The translations under genes were made by a program, and so were the position numbers. The notes beneath the pieces were generated by a model, which worked only from the letters and a program-made list of their open reading frames with translations, did not search any database and was not told the origin of the DNA. A stretch of 64,000 bases of DNA from contig JADJOE010000001.1 in assembly GCA_016713905.1 (NCBI GenBank), positions 1,427,001 to 1,491,000 on the forward strand, written 5' to 3'. Numbering within the stretch: position 1 is the first letter of the stretch; each line of letters starts with the position of its first letter. Of this stretch, positions 44,056 to 53,384 are shown in pieces. The DNA is from Candidatus Vicinibacter proximus (lineage in GTDB: Bacteria > Bacteroidota > Bacteroidia > Chitinophagales > Saprospiraceae).

Positions 44056-44203
44056 ATGGGCTCAAATATCTGATATTTTCATATTTAAAATAAAAAAATA
44101 TAATGGGTTAATTTCTGTCAAAGTTTAATTTTGTGTTTAAATCTCCATTTTTTCTTAAAAAATAAGACCGCCTAATGCGCGTTAGTTTGTAAAAGTTACC
44201 TAC

Positions 44204-44923
44204 ATGGAAGTTCAAAATGTAAAGAAGTTATTATTAAAATTGGATCAAATACTGAGTCTTTATGAGGGTAATGACGCGCTCAGTCAATCTGAAAAGGAAT
44301 TGATGTTAGATTATCTGAGAAGGATTTACACCCTTGTGCTCCGATTTAAAACTGAGGATGAGACAGAAGTGATAGGAGCATCAGAATTCGAAAAAATTCT
44401 TGGCAGCAAAGTGCAGGCACCTGGTCCTTCATCTACGCCTAAGGAAAAAATAGAACAAATTCAAAGAGAAGAAATTAAGTCTGCAGACAGTTTTGTGCAG
44501 ACTCCTAACCTCGTCCCCCCCCACATGGATACAAAAGTGCAGGAGGCTAGTCATTCTCCTGTGATTGTATCGGAAATACCACCGGCACAAAGTTTCAAAA
44601 ATGTATCCCAACAAAATCAATACGATCAATTGTTTGACCATTTGAAAATTTCTGACTTATCGGATAAATTAGAATTAGTACCCTTAAAGGATATTCGCTC
44701 AGGAATGGGATTGAATGAGCGTATTTTGGCCCAAAATGAACTTTTTGGGGGAGACAAGGTTGCTTTTGATCAGACATTAAATGACCTAAATAATTGTGGT
44801 AATTTTGAAGAAGCTCGATCTTTATTATGTGAAAGGATAATTCCAGTGTATCACTGGGATCAACCGGATAAGGAAAGATTTGTTGATTCTTTTATTAAAT
44901 TGGTGCAGAGAAGGTATTTATGA
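44204..44923 (+). CDS. Hypothetical protein coupled to the rhomboid gene
   Basis: A 239-residue soluble protein with three parts: an N-terminal helical domain (KKLLLKLDQILSLYEGNDAL, then EKELMLDYLRRIYTLVL); a Pro/Ser/Gln-rich linker (about 75-140); and a conserved-looking C-terminal helical domain (IRSGMGLNERILAQNELFGG, FDQTLNDLNNCGNFEEA, FVDSFIKLVQRRYL). No membrane segment or signal is present. I recall this C-terminal pattern only from uncharacterised Bacteroidota proteins. Its stop codon overlaps the rhomboid protease start by 4 bp (ATGA), so the two are translationally coupled and probably work together. Confidence 0.7.
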   Translation: MEVQNVKKLLLKLDQILSLYEGNDALSQSEKELMLDYLRRIYTLVLRFKTEDETEVIGASEFEKILGSKVQAPGPSSTPKEKIEQIQREEIKSADSFVQTPNLVPPHMDTKVQEASHSPVIVSEIPPAQSFKNVSQQNQYDQLFDHLKISDLSDKLELVPLKDIRSGMGLNERILAQNELFGGDKVAFDQTLNDLNNCGNFEEARSLLCERIIPVYHWDQPDKERFVDSFIKLVQRRYL

Positions 44924-45636
44924 CCATAAACTATAAATTACAAAAGGGGCATTTTTTAAATAGTCTTTTGATTGCTTTTTGTATTTGTTTGTTTATATCC
45001 CTGGTTCATTTATTTTTCGAATTGATTCCTGCAGATAAGTTTAGTTGGAGTATTTATCCGCGTGATTTGTCTCAATGGTATGGTGTTTTTACAGGACATT
45101 TTATTCATGCCAGTTGGAATCATTTATTGAGTAATATCACACCTTTATTCGTCAGCCTTACGATGATATTTTTTTTCTATCGAAGTATTGGTTGGGCTGT
45201 TTATTTTATGATCTGGATAATTACCGGATTTGCAGTTTTTATGTTTGCCAGAAGCAATTCACATCTTGGAGCCAGTGGTCTGGTATATGGCCTGATAGCA
45301 TTCGTATTTTTTTCCGGAATTTTTAGAAGAAATGCAAAGTCAATTGTCCTGATGATCATTATGACAGTGATGTATGGCAGTTATACAGCAGGATTCTTAC
45401 CTCTTGATGAGAAAGTATCCTTTGAGAGTCATATTTTTGGGGCATTAGCCGGTCTATGGACGGCTTTTGTGTTTAGAGATTTCAGAGAGCACGATGAAGA
45501 GATCCAAAAGCCTTCCTGGAGTGGTGAAAATAACTCAAAAGAATATTTTTTTTCAAAGGACTTGTTTGACAAAACCTTACAACAGCGCAAGGAGGAAGAA
45601 GAGTTTCGTCAAAGGGAAGAAGATATTAATTTATGA
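44920..45636 (+). CDS. Rhomboid-family intramembrane serine protease
   Basis: A 238-residue membrane protein with about six helices. GHFIHASWNHLLSNITPLFV is the conserved early loop and helix with His and Asn of the active-site region. GASGLVYGLIA carries the catalytic Ser (about 123) in the GxSG motif, and FESHIFGALAGL the catalytic His. The C-terminal tail (about 190-238) is cytoplasmic, charged and Glu/Arg-rich. Rhomboids cut membrane-spanning segments of substrates. The hypothetical gene overlaps its start and could encode a regulator or partner. Adjacent genes on the other strand are unrelated. Confidence 0.9.
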   Translation: MTINYKLQKGHFLNSLLIAFCICLFISLVHLFFELIPADKFSWSIYPRDLSQWYGVFTGHFIHASWNHLLSNITPLFVSLTMIFFFYRSIGWAVYFMIWIITGFAVFMFARSNSHLGASGLVYGLIAFVFFSGIFRRNAKSIVLMIIMTVMYGSYTAGFLPLDEKVSFESHIFGALAGLWTAFVFRDFREHDEEIQKPSWSGENNSKEYFFSKDLFDKTLQQRKEEEEFRQREEDINL

Positions 45637-45648
45637 TTTAATATTACC

Positions 45649-46608
45649 TTAATCCCATCGAAATTTTACTTGCGGGAATTTTATTTTTATTGATTTTTTG
45701 GCAGCTTCTATTTTTTTCTCAAAGTTAAGATGAGATGGACTCTCAGGATATAAAGGGCGATGACCTATTTGCAATTGTAACGATGCAATTTCTGAGTTGA
45801 CATTTTTGGTTTCGTCACTAAAAAAACTATTCTCAAAATAATGCCAGATGTATTCAAATGCCTCTTCAGAAGGATGAACCCTATCCGGTTTTGAAAATCT
45901 ATAATCCCTTAAGTCATCCATAAAAATTTCATATGCCGGAAAATAGTGAACATGTCGAAACATGTTGGTAAGATGCGCGACAACCAAAATTAGAGATGCC
46001 TTACTTCGTGTGTTTTCTATAAAGCCATCCTTGAGATATCTTACCGGACTTATGCTGAAGATGATTTTTAAATCCGGAAATAATGTTTTAATGTTTTTTA
46101 TGGTCTCACTCCAGGCATTTATGATTTGCTCTGTAGTTGCTATAGATTTAATGAATTTATCTTGAGGTAGTTTGTGACAATTGGAGACAATCTGACCAGT
46201 TTCCTTTAATCTGTAAAAATGAGCTGAACCAAAAGTGATGATCAGGTAATCCGTTGTAAGAAAAAATTTATATGCTTTGGAAATGCATTCATTTATTCGG
46301 TTAAGGCAAAATTCCAGATTTGGGTGTGAAAATTTGCCATGATGATCAAAGGAATGATAAAAATCCCGGTGGAAGTCGAGATCCAATGCTGAATATATTT
46401 TATTTTCTTTAAGCTTGTTTAATTGGTTTGCCAGAACTAATGGATTAAAGGAAATTCCAAAGGGGCTTTCCAGGGAATCAAAGTGATAGTAATTGAATTT
46501 CTGAAAAATGTTGTCTGCAAAACAAGAACCCATGCATAATATTCTATTTTCATGCTGGATGGATAAACCCGATTTATACTCCGGGAACGTTGTTCTGAAT
46601 GTTTCCAA
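45649..46608 (-). CDS. GSCFA-domain protein
   Basis: A 319-residue protein with the motif that names the family, ILCMGSCFADNIFQKFNYYH (about 26-45), and with HFDSLESPFGISFNP, LIITFGSAHFYRL, FSISPVRYLKDGFIENTRSK, FPAYEIFMDDLRDYRF and DRVHPSEEAFEYIW. Similarity to SGNH/GDSL hydrolases (an N-terminal GxS and a C-terminal DxxH) suggests esterase activity on an acylated sugar or lipid, but the substrate is unknown. The start codon is TTG (46606-46608); no ATG precedes the motif. The gene is convergent with the rhomboid gene and divergent from the next small gene. Confidence 0.88.
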   Translation of the reverse strand: METFRTTFPEYKSGLSIQHENRILCMGSCFADNIFQKFNYYHFDSLESPFGISFNPLVLANQLNKLKENKIYSALDLDFHRDFYHSFDHHGKFSHPNLEFCLNRINECISKAYKFFLTTDYLIITFGSAHFYRLKETGQIVSNCHKLPQDKFIKSIATTEQIINAWSETIKNIKTLFPDLKIIFSISPVRYLKDGFIENTRSKASLILVVAHLTNMFRHVHYFPAYEIFMDDLRDYRFSKPDRVHPSEEAFEYIWHYFENSFFSDETKNVNSEIASLQLQIGHRPLYPESPSHLNFEKKIEAAKKSIKIKFPQVKFRWD

Positions 46609-46674
46609 GGATTAATATTTTGTTAAACAGTTCAATAATAAGGATTAAGAACCGGGATTAAAATTTTATTGTTC

Positions 46675-46682
46675 TAATTTTG
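46675..46682 (+). promoter_or_regulatory. Candidate -7 box for the small exported gene at 46704
   Basis: TAATTTTG matches TAnnTTTG. It overlaps the first possible TTG start (46680), so the gene probably starts at a later TTG (46704). Confidence 0.4.
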
Positions 46683-46703
46683 TGTAAAATTAGTGGTAAC
46701 ATT

Positions 46704-47156
46704 TTGACTTATACTTTTATTTTTAGAATAGTTTCAGTTTGCCTGATTATTGCGGGTGGAGAGCGTATCTCCGCCCAGGTAAATAAGAATTATTGGCCAA
46801 TTTTAGGAAAGGTAGCCTACAAAAAGGAATATGATGAATTGCTTGGATTAAAAGTAGATAAACCGGTTTTTAGTCCTGAGGTAAAAGGACTAGAGGGTAA
46901 GTTCATTCAATTAAAAGGTTACATTATTCCAACAGATGGGTATAAGAATCATAAGGAATTTGTTTTTTCAGCGTTTCCATACAGCAGTTGTTTTTTTTGT
47001 GGTCAAGCGGGTCCAGAGACTGTTTTGGAAGTGGCCGCAAAGTCTCCAATTACCTACACCTCTGAACCAATTGAGATCAGGGGAAAGTTAAAATTGAATA
47101 ACACGGACATAAACAGGCTCATGTACCAATTGTCAGAGGTAGAAGAAATTAAATAG
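46704..47156 (+). CDS. Small exported protein, DUF3299-like
   Basis: About 150 residues, beginning with a hydrophobic signal segment (FIFRIVSVCLIIAGGERIS, then AQ). The mature part has WPILGKVAYKKEYDELLG, KGLEGKFIQLKGYIIPTDGY, EFVFSAFPYSSCFFCGQAGP and ITYTSEPIEIRGKLKLNN. The GYIIP...SCFFCG pattern fits DUF3299-like lipoprotein/periplasmic domains of Bacteroidota and Proteobacteria. The CxxC pair could bind a metal or form a disulphide. Start choice is uncertain: TTG 46680 overlaps a -7 box, so TTG 46704 is preferred. It stands alone between divergent and convergent genes. Confidence 0.65.
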   Translation: MTYTFIFRIVSVCLIIAGGERISAQVNKNYWPILGKVAYKKEYDELLGLKVDKPVFSPEVKGLEGKFIQLKGYIIPTDGYKNHKEFVFSAFPYSSCFFCGQAGPETVLEVAAKSPITYTSEPIEIRGKLKLNNTDINRLMYQLSEVEEIK

Positions 47157-47279
47157 AACATAAATTCTTATAATTTCTTCGTCCTTTAGAATCCAATAAA
47201 AAATGAAATGATTCGATTGGGCAGCAATATTTTTTATTCAGTCAGAGCCCCAAACCATAGATTTTGTTGTGTCCTTATT

Positions 47280-50200
47280 TTATTTTAAAAGACTGATATT
47301 TCCTTTTTTGATAAACTTTTCTCCTCCGATACAATACGCTTCCAAATAATACCCAAAGACATCTGGAGGTAAAGGCTTACCATTAAAATAGCCATCCCAC
47401 CCAACATTTATATTATTTGATTGAAATACCAATTGCCCCCATCGATTGTATATTCTAAGTAGAATCTTATCTATTTGAGTGGATCTCACATACAAGATGT
47501 CATTATGACTATCACCGTTTGGAGAAAATGCATTGGGAAGAAAAATGGTTGAAGAATCACAAACTGGTAATGTTACACTCACCAAAACCTCAAGATACTT
47601 AGAGCATCCAAATGTATCTGTAACACGCACAATATATCGTATGTTGCGGGTGGGGCTTACAGTTATGCAAGGACAAGTAGAGCAAATAAGGCCATCTTCC
47701 GGTGACCATTTATACTTATCTCCTCCATTGGCACAAAGAGTGACTTTTGCACCTGCGGGAATTATAGTGTCATTTGAAATGGAGATAGAATTTGTATCTA
47801 AAAATGGAATTAAGCAGAAAGTATCTGTTGAAATACAATCATATTCGTTGAAGTAATCCAAGTACAAAGTTTTGGATTTATCCACTATTACTGTTTGGGT
47901 AAATAGTTCAGGATTTAGCACATCATCGCCTCGCCATTTATATTTAACTTTATTTTTTGCCTGGATCATAATCGTATCATTTATACATACTTGATCCACA
48001 ATTTTTAATCCTTCTTTATTTGGAATTACTACAATTTGATACAAATATCTTTTGTTGCAACTGTCCGGTGAGTATTCTATAAGTTCAAAATTAAAGATAG
48101 ACAAGGAGTCAACATCTTGGGCGGAAAAAATATTTTTGCTACAAGTGTCGCAGGTAAGTTTGGTTCCGGACCATAAATAATGCTTACCCTGAATTGGATC
48201 TTTTCCAAGCAACAGATCTGTGCCGAAACAAACAGAGTCCTTAATTTCATATTTTATATTTTCTTTAAAATTATAGTTTATAGTATCCCTAAAACAAACG
48301 CAGGTTTTAGGTAGTACTGTTAGAAGATAACTACAAAAGTTTAAAAGAAGATTATTTATTCTAATGGATTTGGTGTATATTCCATCAGTATTAAATTCAT
48401 TTTTTCTTAAGTTAATTGTAACAATCTGGCTGTCGATTGAATCTAAAACATGATTTCCGTTTTTGTCTTCAAACAAACCAAAGCATATTTCATCACCTCC
48501 AAATTCAATAAGGTCTGTCAATTGAAATTCAAATTTGACTTCTGTTTCCGAGCTGCTTGAAATAGAAACCATGTCCAAATTAATTAAATCAATACCAAGT
48601 AATTTTCTATATATAGGTAATCTATTAAAACCGGTCTCATAGAATACGGGACAGGTTATTTGATTTTGTTTACATTTGGAAATTTTACTACTATAACTGC
48701 TTACTTCAATTTCAAGATCTTTGCAATTGATATTATTTAGTCCGGATATTTTAAATTCGAATTCAATTAAATTTCCAGCGGGTATATTGTCCTCAAGATC
48801 AAAGTATAAAATGCTTTGTCCTGTTGACTGAAAAATATTTGGATTTTTTTGATTATGATTAGAAAGATTACGCACAGAATTTAATACATACATTAATGGA
48901 TCAGGGAGTATGATTTTTAAACTTTCATCTCCATGGGTAATATCATTAGATTGTATACTTATCTTGATTGTGGCCGAATCTACACAATCTGTTTCATTTT
49001 TTAACAATGTGTTAATCTTCGTAATTGTGTTCGATTTTATATCATTTATCCTTATCTGTTTGCTATTTTTTGTTACGATGTTTTGCAATTGGCCGCAAAG
49101 ATTAGTGCCATTCGTTTTAAATTCAATATAGCTGTTTACAGTAGCGTTGCAATTTGTCATCGCAAGGAATTTGAAAACTATGCTATTTTCAGGCGCAAGG
49201 AGAATTCCTTTTAAACCTGAAGATCTTAGTATAGGATCTAAATCTGCTAAATTCCATCTGAATGTATTTTTGCTGATTATTTGCGGGGGAGGTAATATTC
49301 TGAATGGACTTCCTTTAGGGTAACTAAATTTTATTTCCTGATCAATAAACGTAATTCCTTCTGGTAGTTTTACGATTAGGTACACATCTGTTGCAGCGCC
49401 TCTGTCCGCATTGTAAATTTCCAAATCTATTTGCGGAAGAGTATCACAAAGGTCCAGGTTTCTTTCCATCTGCATTAAATCCATTTCCAATTCTGGATTT
49501 TCAGGTTTAATAATTACTGAAAAACTGTCCGTGGTGCAAGCCCCGGAACTTTGTTCTTCTCCTTCACAAATCCAGGTGCTGATGATATCCAGAGTATCTA
49601 TCTCGCAAGCATTAAAATCAATTTGAAAATAAATTCTGTAAAAAGTATTAGGCTGAAATCCTTTGACCACAAATAAATTGCTGTCTAGTTTGGAAACATT
49701 TAATAACGGAATAGTAGATAGGTTTAAATTTGAAAACGTATTTTTTCTGGATGTAATTTTGAATCTGAAACTCCCCGATATTGGAAAATTTGATATTTCA
49801 AAATCCCACCCAACTTTTTTTCCGGAAGCAAAAATCGTTTTTACAGGTTGAAATATGAATTTATTGCCATTGAGTATTTCAATTGAAGTAAGTTTAGAAA
49901 AAATATTTTTTGTAAAGAAAATACTGGTGCTTGGATCAATATAGAAATGTGCACTTTTATCTCCGCTAAAATTGTAGGTTGCGATTAATTGTGCAGTGGA
50001 TTCAGTAAGTTTCTTACAGTCTTCAATATAACCAATGGGAATTATTTTCAACGTGTACGCTTCATCAAACCTGATGCTGTCAAGACCGGCTTGTGGTGCA
50101 TACCAACGATTATTTTTGAATACGGAAGGGAGCTTTAAGGTCTTGTAGAGTGTGCTTTGGCCGGAAATACTGTAATGTATTTCCATAATAAAACTGTCAA

Positions 50201-52823
50201 TGATTATACCATCAATTTGTTGAAAAATGAAGGAGTCAATTTTAAACAAGGATCGGTACTCAAAAGGAAAAAAGTTATCTAAATTTGGAAGTACTCTTAT
50301 TTGTAACTGTGGCAAGGTAATTTTATCCGTGCAGATAAATTTCTTTACGCCTTCCTGGGTGATTTCAATCCCCATGGATGTTAACTTAATCGTGTCCTGT
50401 TTTTCGTAGCATGAGTAAGGATTTTTAGGTGGTGCAGATTTAGCTATTAAAGAGGACTTTGTAAGGATAATTACTTTAGCAATTCGTTGCCCTGTATATG
50501 AACTTATTACTCCAGTTGTATTTATGTAAACACTATCCCCATTTTCAAATTTATAGCCAGGGGGTAAACCGGCTCCATACTGGTTGGCTAATTCAGGTGT
50601 TATTGGTATGTATATACCGGTACCAAATCCATCTTCAATTAAAGTAGGTTTAGTACAAGAAGGTAAAGCTTCCTTATTAAAGTACTCTTTATATAGCGGA
50701 TATTGGAATTCGTAGGATTTTTGAGAATTATTTTTAATTATTTTTATTGTGGAATAAATGTCCGAATAACTTAAGTCTGAGAAAATATAGAAGTTCAGAG
50801 AATCATGGTTTAAATTTTCATTATCTACTTTTAAGCGGGCTTTGAAATCGAATATAATGGTATCTCCGGTGATAAAGTGCTTAAGCTCTGCTTTGCTCAA
50901 ATCTGCTATATTATTCGACTTAAAACGATCATTGTCAGGATCCCCCTCTCCTAAATTATGTCTGAATATATTGGATTCAAAATCTACATAAGCTGAAATC
51001 GTGTCCTGAACATATACGGAAGAAACACAAGGAAATTCAACAAGCTTTTCAGCAAAAGAAGCAGGACCGCACTCATCAATTTTATTCATGCATGTAAGAT
51101 GAGTTTCAAGGCAAATTTTTGCAATGAGGTCAGGCATTAATTTTATTTTATTTGGGCAGGTAGAAATGAATTCAATATTAGAAGCTATAAATTCTTTAAA
51201 ACATGATGAGCCGCAATCTAATTTTACTTGAAAGGTTAGATTCATAGTTGATGTAAAAGGAGGTGTAAATTCAAGTAAAACTGAAGTGAAATTATTGAAT
51301 TCAATAATTTTCGATACTGGACTTTTACCGTTTAGTCGAAAACTTGAATCTACCAAAACAAGGGGACAAGGGATCTGGATTCTTATAATTAAATTTCTGT
51401 CAACAGGAACCGGGTTTAATTTTATTTGAGATTCTAAGGAATAAACCTTTTTGTCTACCAGTATGCCGTCATTCGGTGACATAACCATATTGGCTGAAAT
51501 TGAAGTGGCAGATGAAAAGTTGTCAACCTGTCTGTTCTGCGTCATTCGGTCACTACCCGGGATGCACAATGAGTTATATTTGTAACTGTAGAACCAAGGA
51601 AAATTTGTCGGAATGGATGGAGAAGAAGTAAGGCAAGTTGCAAATCTAAAATTTAATTTAAATGATTCACCAGGATTAAGATTGCTTATTATGATTTTGA
51701 CTTCATGGAAGGCGGAATCCATTTTACATCCAATAAGATTCAGATGGTCTTTGTATTCAATAGAATCAATTGTAGCATTGCCGACTATGGTGAAACTATC
51801 GTACAAGAATCCAAAAGTATATGGTCCAGTCAGTACATTACTTGCTTTTAAAGTCAAAACAATATTTTCTGCCACAGCCCCACCGGTATTATAAACGGTA
51901 AGCATTTGTAAGGCACCATCCTTTGAACAAATGCATTCCGGGAATTGTGGCATAGGATTGAAACTAAGACTGGCTTCTTTATTTGGAATTACAAAATCAA
52001 TTCCTGAGGATTCTTCATAAAGTTGACAATTGATGTTGTTACAACCCCAAGAAGCATTAAAAAAAGATTGTACGAATTCTTTAAGACAACGTGCATGATT
52101 AATTTGTTCTTCAATGATAATGATTTCACCATTTTCAAAGGACTCATCCCCGTCACCTGTTTTTTTAAAATCTTCCGGTCCTAATCTCAATCGAAGCAAG
52201 GTATCATTACTAAAAAGTGTTTGTCCGAACGTACTTGTAATATCCAGAGGGTCATGCTTGTCTTCAAAAATAAATTCACTCAATGCGCCAAGTCTGGTGT
52301 TTCGGATTCTTACCAATCTTTTAAAGGAGGCTCCAACTTCTTTAACCATTGATGGTTGATTTTCAATGACTAAAAACCCAGTCTCAATTTTGAATGGTGG
52401 AGAAGAAACAAAAGAGTCCCTGGTATTCAAATAATCGACAACCCATTTATTCTGGAATACCTTGCCATTATTCACTGCGTCGTAAATTTGACAATCAGAT
52501 TGCAATGAAAAATTAATTGTGGTTTGTTTGCCTTTTAAAAGAGATACTACTATAAATTCAGGTTCGTTGAAAGAGCTAATGATTCCCTCTAGGGCTCCTG
52601 TAAGGCTCCCAGATTGATATGCCATCCCAAGAGGTAAATAACCTTGTACTTTAATATTGCTCAGATCTGCTCCGGTATTATTTTGTAGAATCAGACCAAA
52701 GCTCCCTTTTCCACAAACATTAAAAATCAAGGGATCAACTTGATTGATAATTAAATTTTGTGTAAGCGAAGTTTCTGCATTAAGGAATAAAATGCACAAT
52801 ACAATACAAAATTTAGTTTTCAT
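47280..52823 (-). CDS. Giant cysteine-rich secreted protein with T9SS type B (gliding-associated) C-terminus
   Basis: An 1847-residue exported protein. A signal peptide (MKTKFCIVLCILFLNAETSL, then TQN) is followed by DUF11-like beta-sandwich stretches (for example FGLILQNNTGADLSNIKVQG). Many regularly spaced cysteines occur throughout, suggesting disulphides outside the cell. Near the end CANGGDKYKWSPEDGLICST and VTDTFGCSKYLEVLVSV are PKD/Ig-like, then FLPNAFSPNGDSHNDILYV, RIYNRWGQLVFQSNN and WDGYFNGKPLPPDVFGYYL form the CHU_C type B sorting domain. It is probably a surface filament or adhesin. It shares no strong repeat with the 2771-residue protein. The small membrane protein gene lies 58 bp upstream on the same strand. 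Confidence 0.88.
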   Translation of the reverse strand: MKTKFCIVLCILFLNAETSLTQNLIINQVDPLIFNVCGKGSFGLILQNNTGADLSNIKVQGYLPLGMAYQSGSLTGALEGIISSFNEPEFIVVSLLKGKQTTINFSLQSDCQIYDAVNNGKVFQNKWVVDYLNTRDSFVSSPPFKIETGFLVIENQPSMVKEVGASFKRLVRIRNTRLGALSEFIFEDKHDPLDITSTFGQTLFSNDTLLRLRLGPEDFKKTGDGDESFENGEIIIIEEQINHARCLKEFVQSFFNASWGCNNINCQLYEESSGIDFVIPNKEASLSFNPMPQFPECICSKDGALQMLTVYNTGGAVAENIVLTLKASNVLTGPYTFGFLYDSFTIVGNATIDSIEYKDHLNLIGCKMDSAFHEVKIIISNLNPGESFKLNFRFATCLTSSPSIPTNFPWFYSYKYNSLCIPGSDRMTQNRQVDNFSSATSISANMVMSPNDGILVDKKVYSLESQIKLNPVPVDRNLIIRIQIPCPLVLVDSSFRLNGKSPVSKIIEFNNFTSVLLEFTPPFTSTMNLTFQVKLDCGSSCFKEFIASNIEFISTCPNKIKLMPDLIAKICLETHLTCMNKIDECGPASFAEKLVEFPCVSSVYVQDTISAYVDFESNIFRHNLGEGDPDNDRFKSNNIADLSKAELKHFITGDTIIFDFKARLKVDNENLNHDSLNFYIFSDLSYSDIYSTIKIIKNNSQKSYEFQYPLYKEYFNKEALPSCTKPTLIEDGFGTGIYIPITPELANQYGAGLPPGYKFENGDSVYINTTGVISSYTGQRIAKVIILTKSSLIAKSAPPKNPYSCYEKQDTIKLTSMGIEITQEGVKKFICTDKITLPQLQIRVLPNLDNFFPFEYRSLFKIDSFIFQQIDGIIIDSFIMEIHYSISGQSTLYKTLKLPSVFKNNRWYAPQAGLDSIRFDEAYTLKIIPIGYIEDCKKLTESTAQLIATYNFSGDKSAHFYIDPSTSIFFTKNIFSKLTSIEILNGNKFIFQPVKTIFASGKKVGWDFEISNFPISGSFRFKITSRKNTFSNLNLSTIPLLNVSKLDSNLFVVKGFQPNTFYRIYFQIDFNACEIDTLDIISTWICEGEEQSSGACTTDSFSVIIKPENPELEMDLMQMERNLDLCDTLPQIDLEIYNADRGAATDVYLIVKLPEGITFIDQEIKFSYPKGSPFRILPPPQIISKNTFRWNLADLDPILRSSGLKGILLAPENSIVFKFLAMTNCNATVNSYIEFKTNGTNLCGQLQNIVTKNSKQIRINDIKSNTITKINTLLKNETDCVDSATIKISIQSNDITHGDESLKIILPDPLMYVLNSVRNLSNHNQKNPNIFQSTGQSILYFDLEDNIPAGNLIEFEFKISGLNNINCKDLEIEVSSYSSKISKCKQNQITCPVFYETGFNRLPIYRKLLGIDLINLDMVSISSSSETEVKFEFQLTDLIEFGGDEICFGLFEDKNGNHVLDSIDSQIVTINLRKNEFNTDGIYTKSIRINNLLLNFCSYLLTVLPKTCVCFRDTINYNFKENIKYEIKDSVCFGTDLLLGKDPIQGKHYLWSGTKLTCDTCSKNIFSAQDVDSLSIFNFELIEYSPDSCNKRYLYQIVVIPNKEGLKIVDQVCINDTIMIQAKNKVKYKWRGDDVLNPELFTQTVIVDKSKTLYLDYFNEYDCISTDTFCLIPFLDTNSISISNDTIIPAGAKVTLCANGGDKYKWSPEDGLICSTCPCITVSPTRNIRYIVRVTDTFGCSKYLEVLVSVTLPVCDSSTIFLPNAFSPNGDSHNDILYVRSTQIDKILLRIYNRWGQLVFQSNNINVGWDGYFNGKPLPPDVFGYYLEAYCIGGEKFIKKGNISLLK

Positions 52824-52881
52824 AAATCATAAGATAAATCTGTCACCAGATTTTTATAAAAAAATGAAAACGGTTAAGGGA

Positions 52882-53313
52882 CTATTTTCTTAAGAACGTC
52901 CAAAGTAAAATAAAGATAGCTCCTATTTTGACTAATATGTACATTAAGACAATAATAGGTTTTGATTGTATACTTTCCAGGGGTTCGCTCCAATAGGAAA
53001 AATAGGGAAAATATTTAATTTTTATAGGAACCCCATCTTTCAGGACACCCTTACATCTGAGATCAGGAGATATTCTGTTGTCCAATTCTTCAACATAGCC
53101 ATCATATCTTTGTCGATATTGTGTTGCATGTGCTTGATATTCATACCAATAAGTTCTGTCAGGTGCGCAAATATGTTCAACAATTAAGGCGTCAGACTCC
53201 TTGTAAAAGTACTTTAATGCAATGGTTCTGAAGGGATCTTCAATATTGAAAAGGGGCAATATGAAGAAGCACAGCAAGAAAAAAGCAAGCGAAAACTTAA
53301 GGTAATACCACAT
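52882..53313 (-). CDS. Small two-helix membrane protein, unknown function
   Basis: A 143-residue protein with an N-terminal membrane helix (about 1-24, YYLKFSLAFFLLCFFILPLF) and a C-terminal one (about 115-140, PIIVLMYILVKIGAIFILLW) enclosing an extracytoplasmic domain. The domain has Tyr- and Arg-rich stretches (HICAPDRTYWYEYQAHATQY, RQRYDGYVEELDNRISPDLR) and two cysteines (the second in RCKGVLKDGVPIKIKYFPYF). The layout resembles DUF3592 proteins, where a beta domain is clamped between two helices. I cannot assign the family firmly. It lies just upstream of the 1847-residue gene; an AAATCTG/CAGATTT hairpin (52836-52853) fills the gap. Confidence 0.6.
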   Translation of the reverse strand: MWYYLKFSLAFFLLCFFILPLFNIEDPFRTIALKYFYKESDALIVEHICAPDRTYWYEYQAHATQYRQRYDGYVEELDNRISPDLRCKGVLKDGVPIKIKYFPYFSYWSEPLESIQSKPIIVLMYILVKIGAIFILLWTFLRK

Positions 53314-53384
53314 TTAACCAGATAAATTTTGATCAAACTTACACAAAAGAATGAAAAATCATAAAATGAATTATTTTTAGGCGA

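Noticed and set aside
12988..52823. A complete T9SS apparatus in the window
   Set aside because: Only cargo proteins with sorting domains are present; no Por/Gld/Sov machinery genes were seen.
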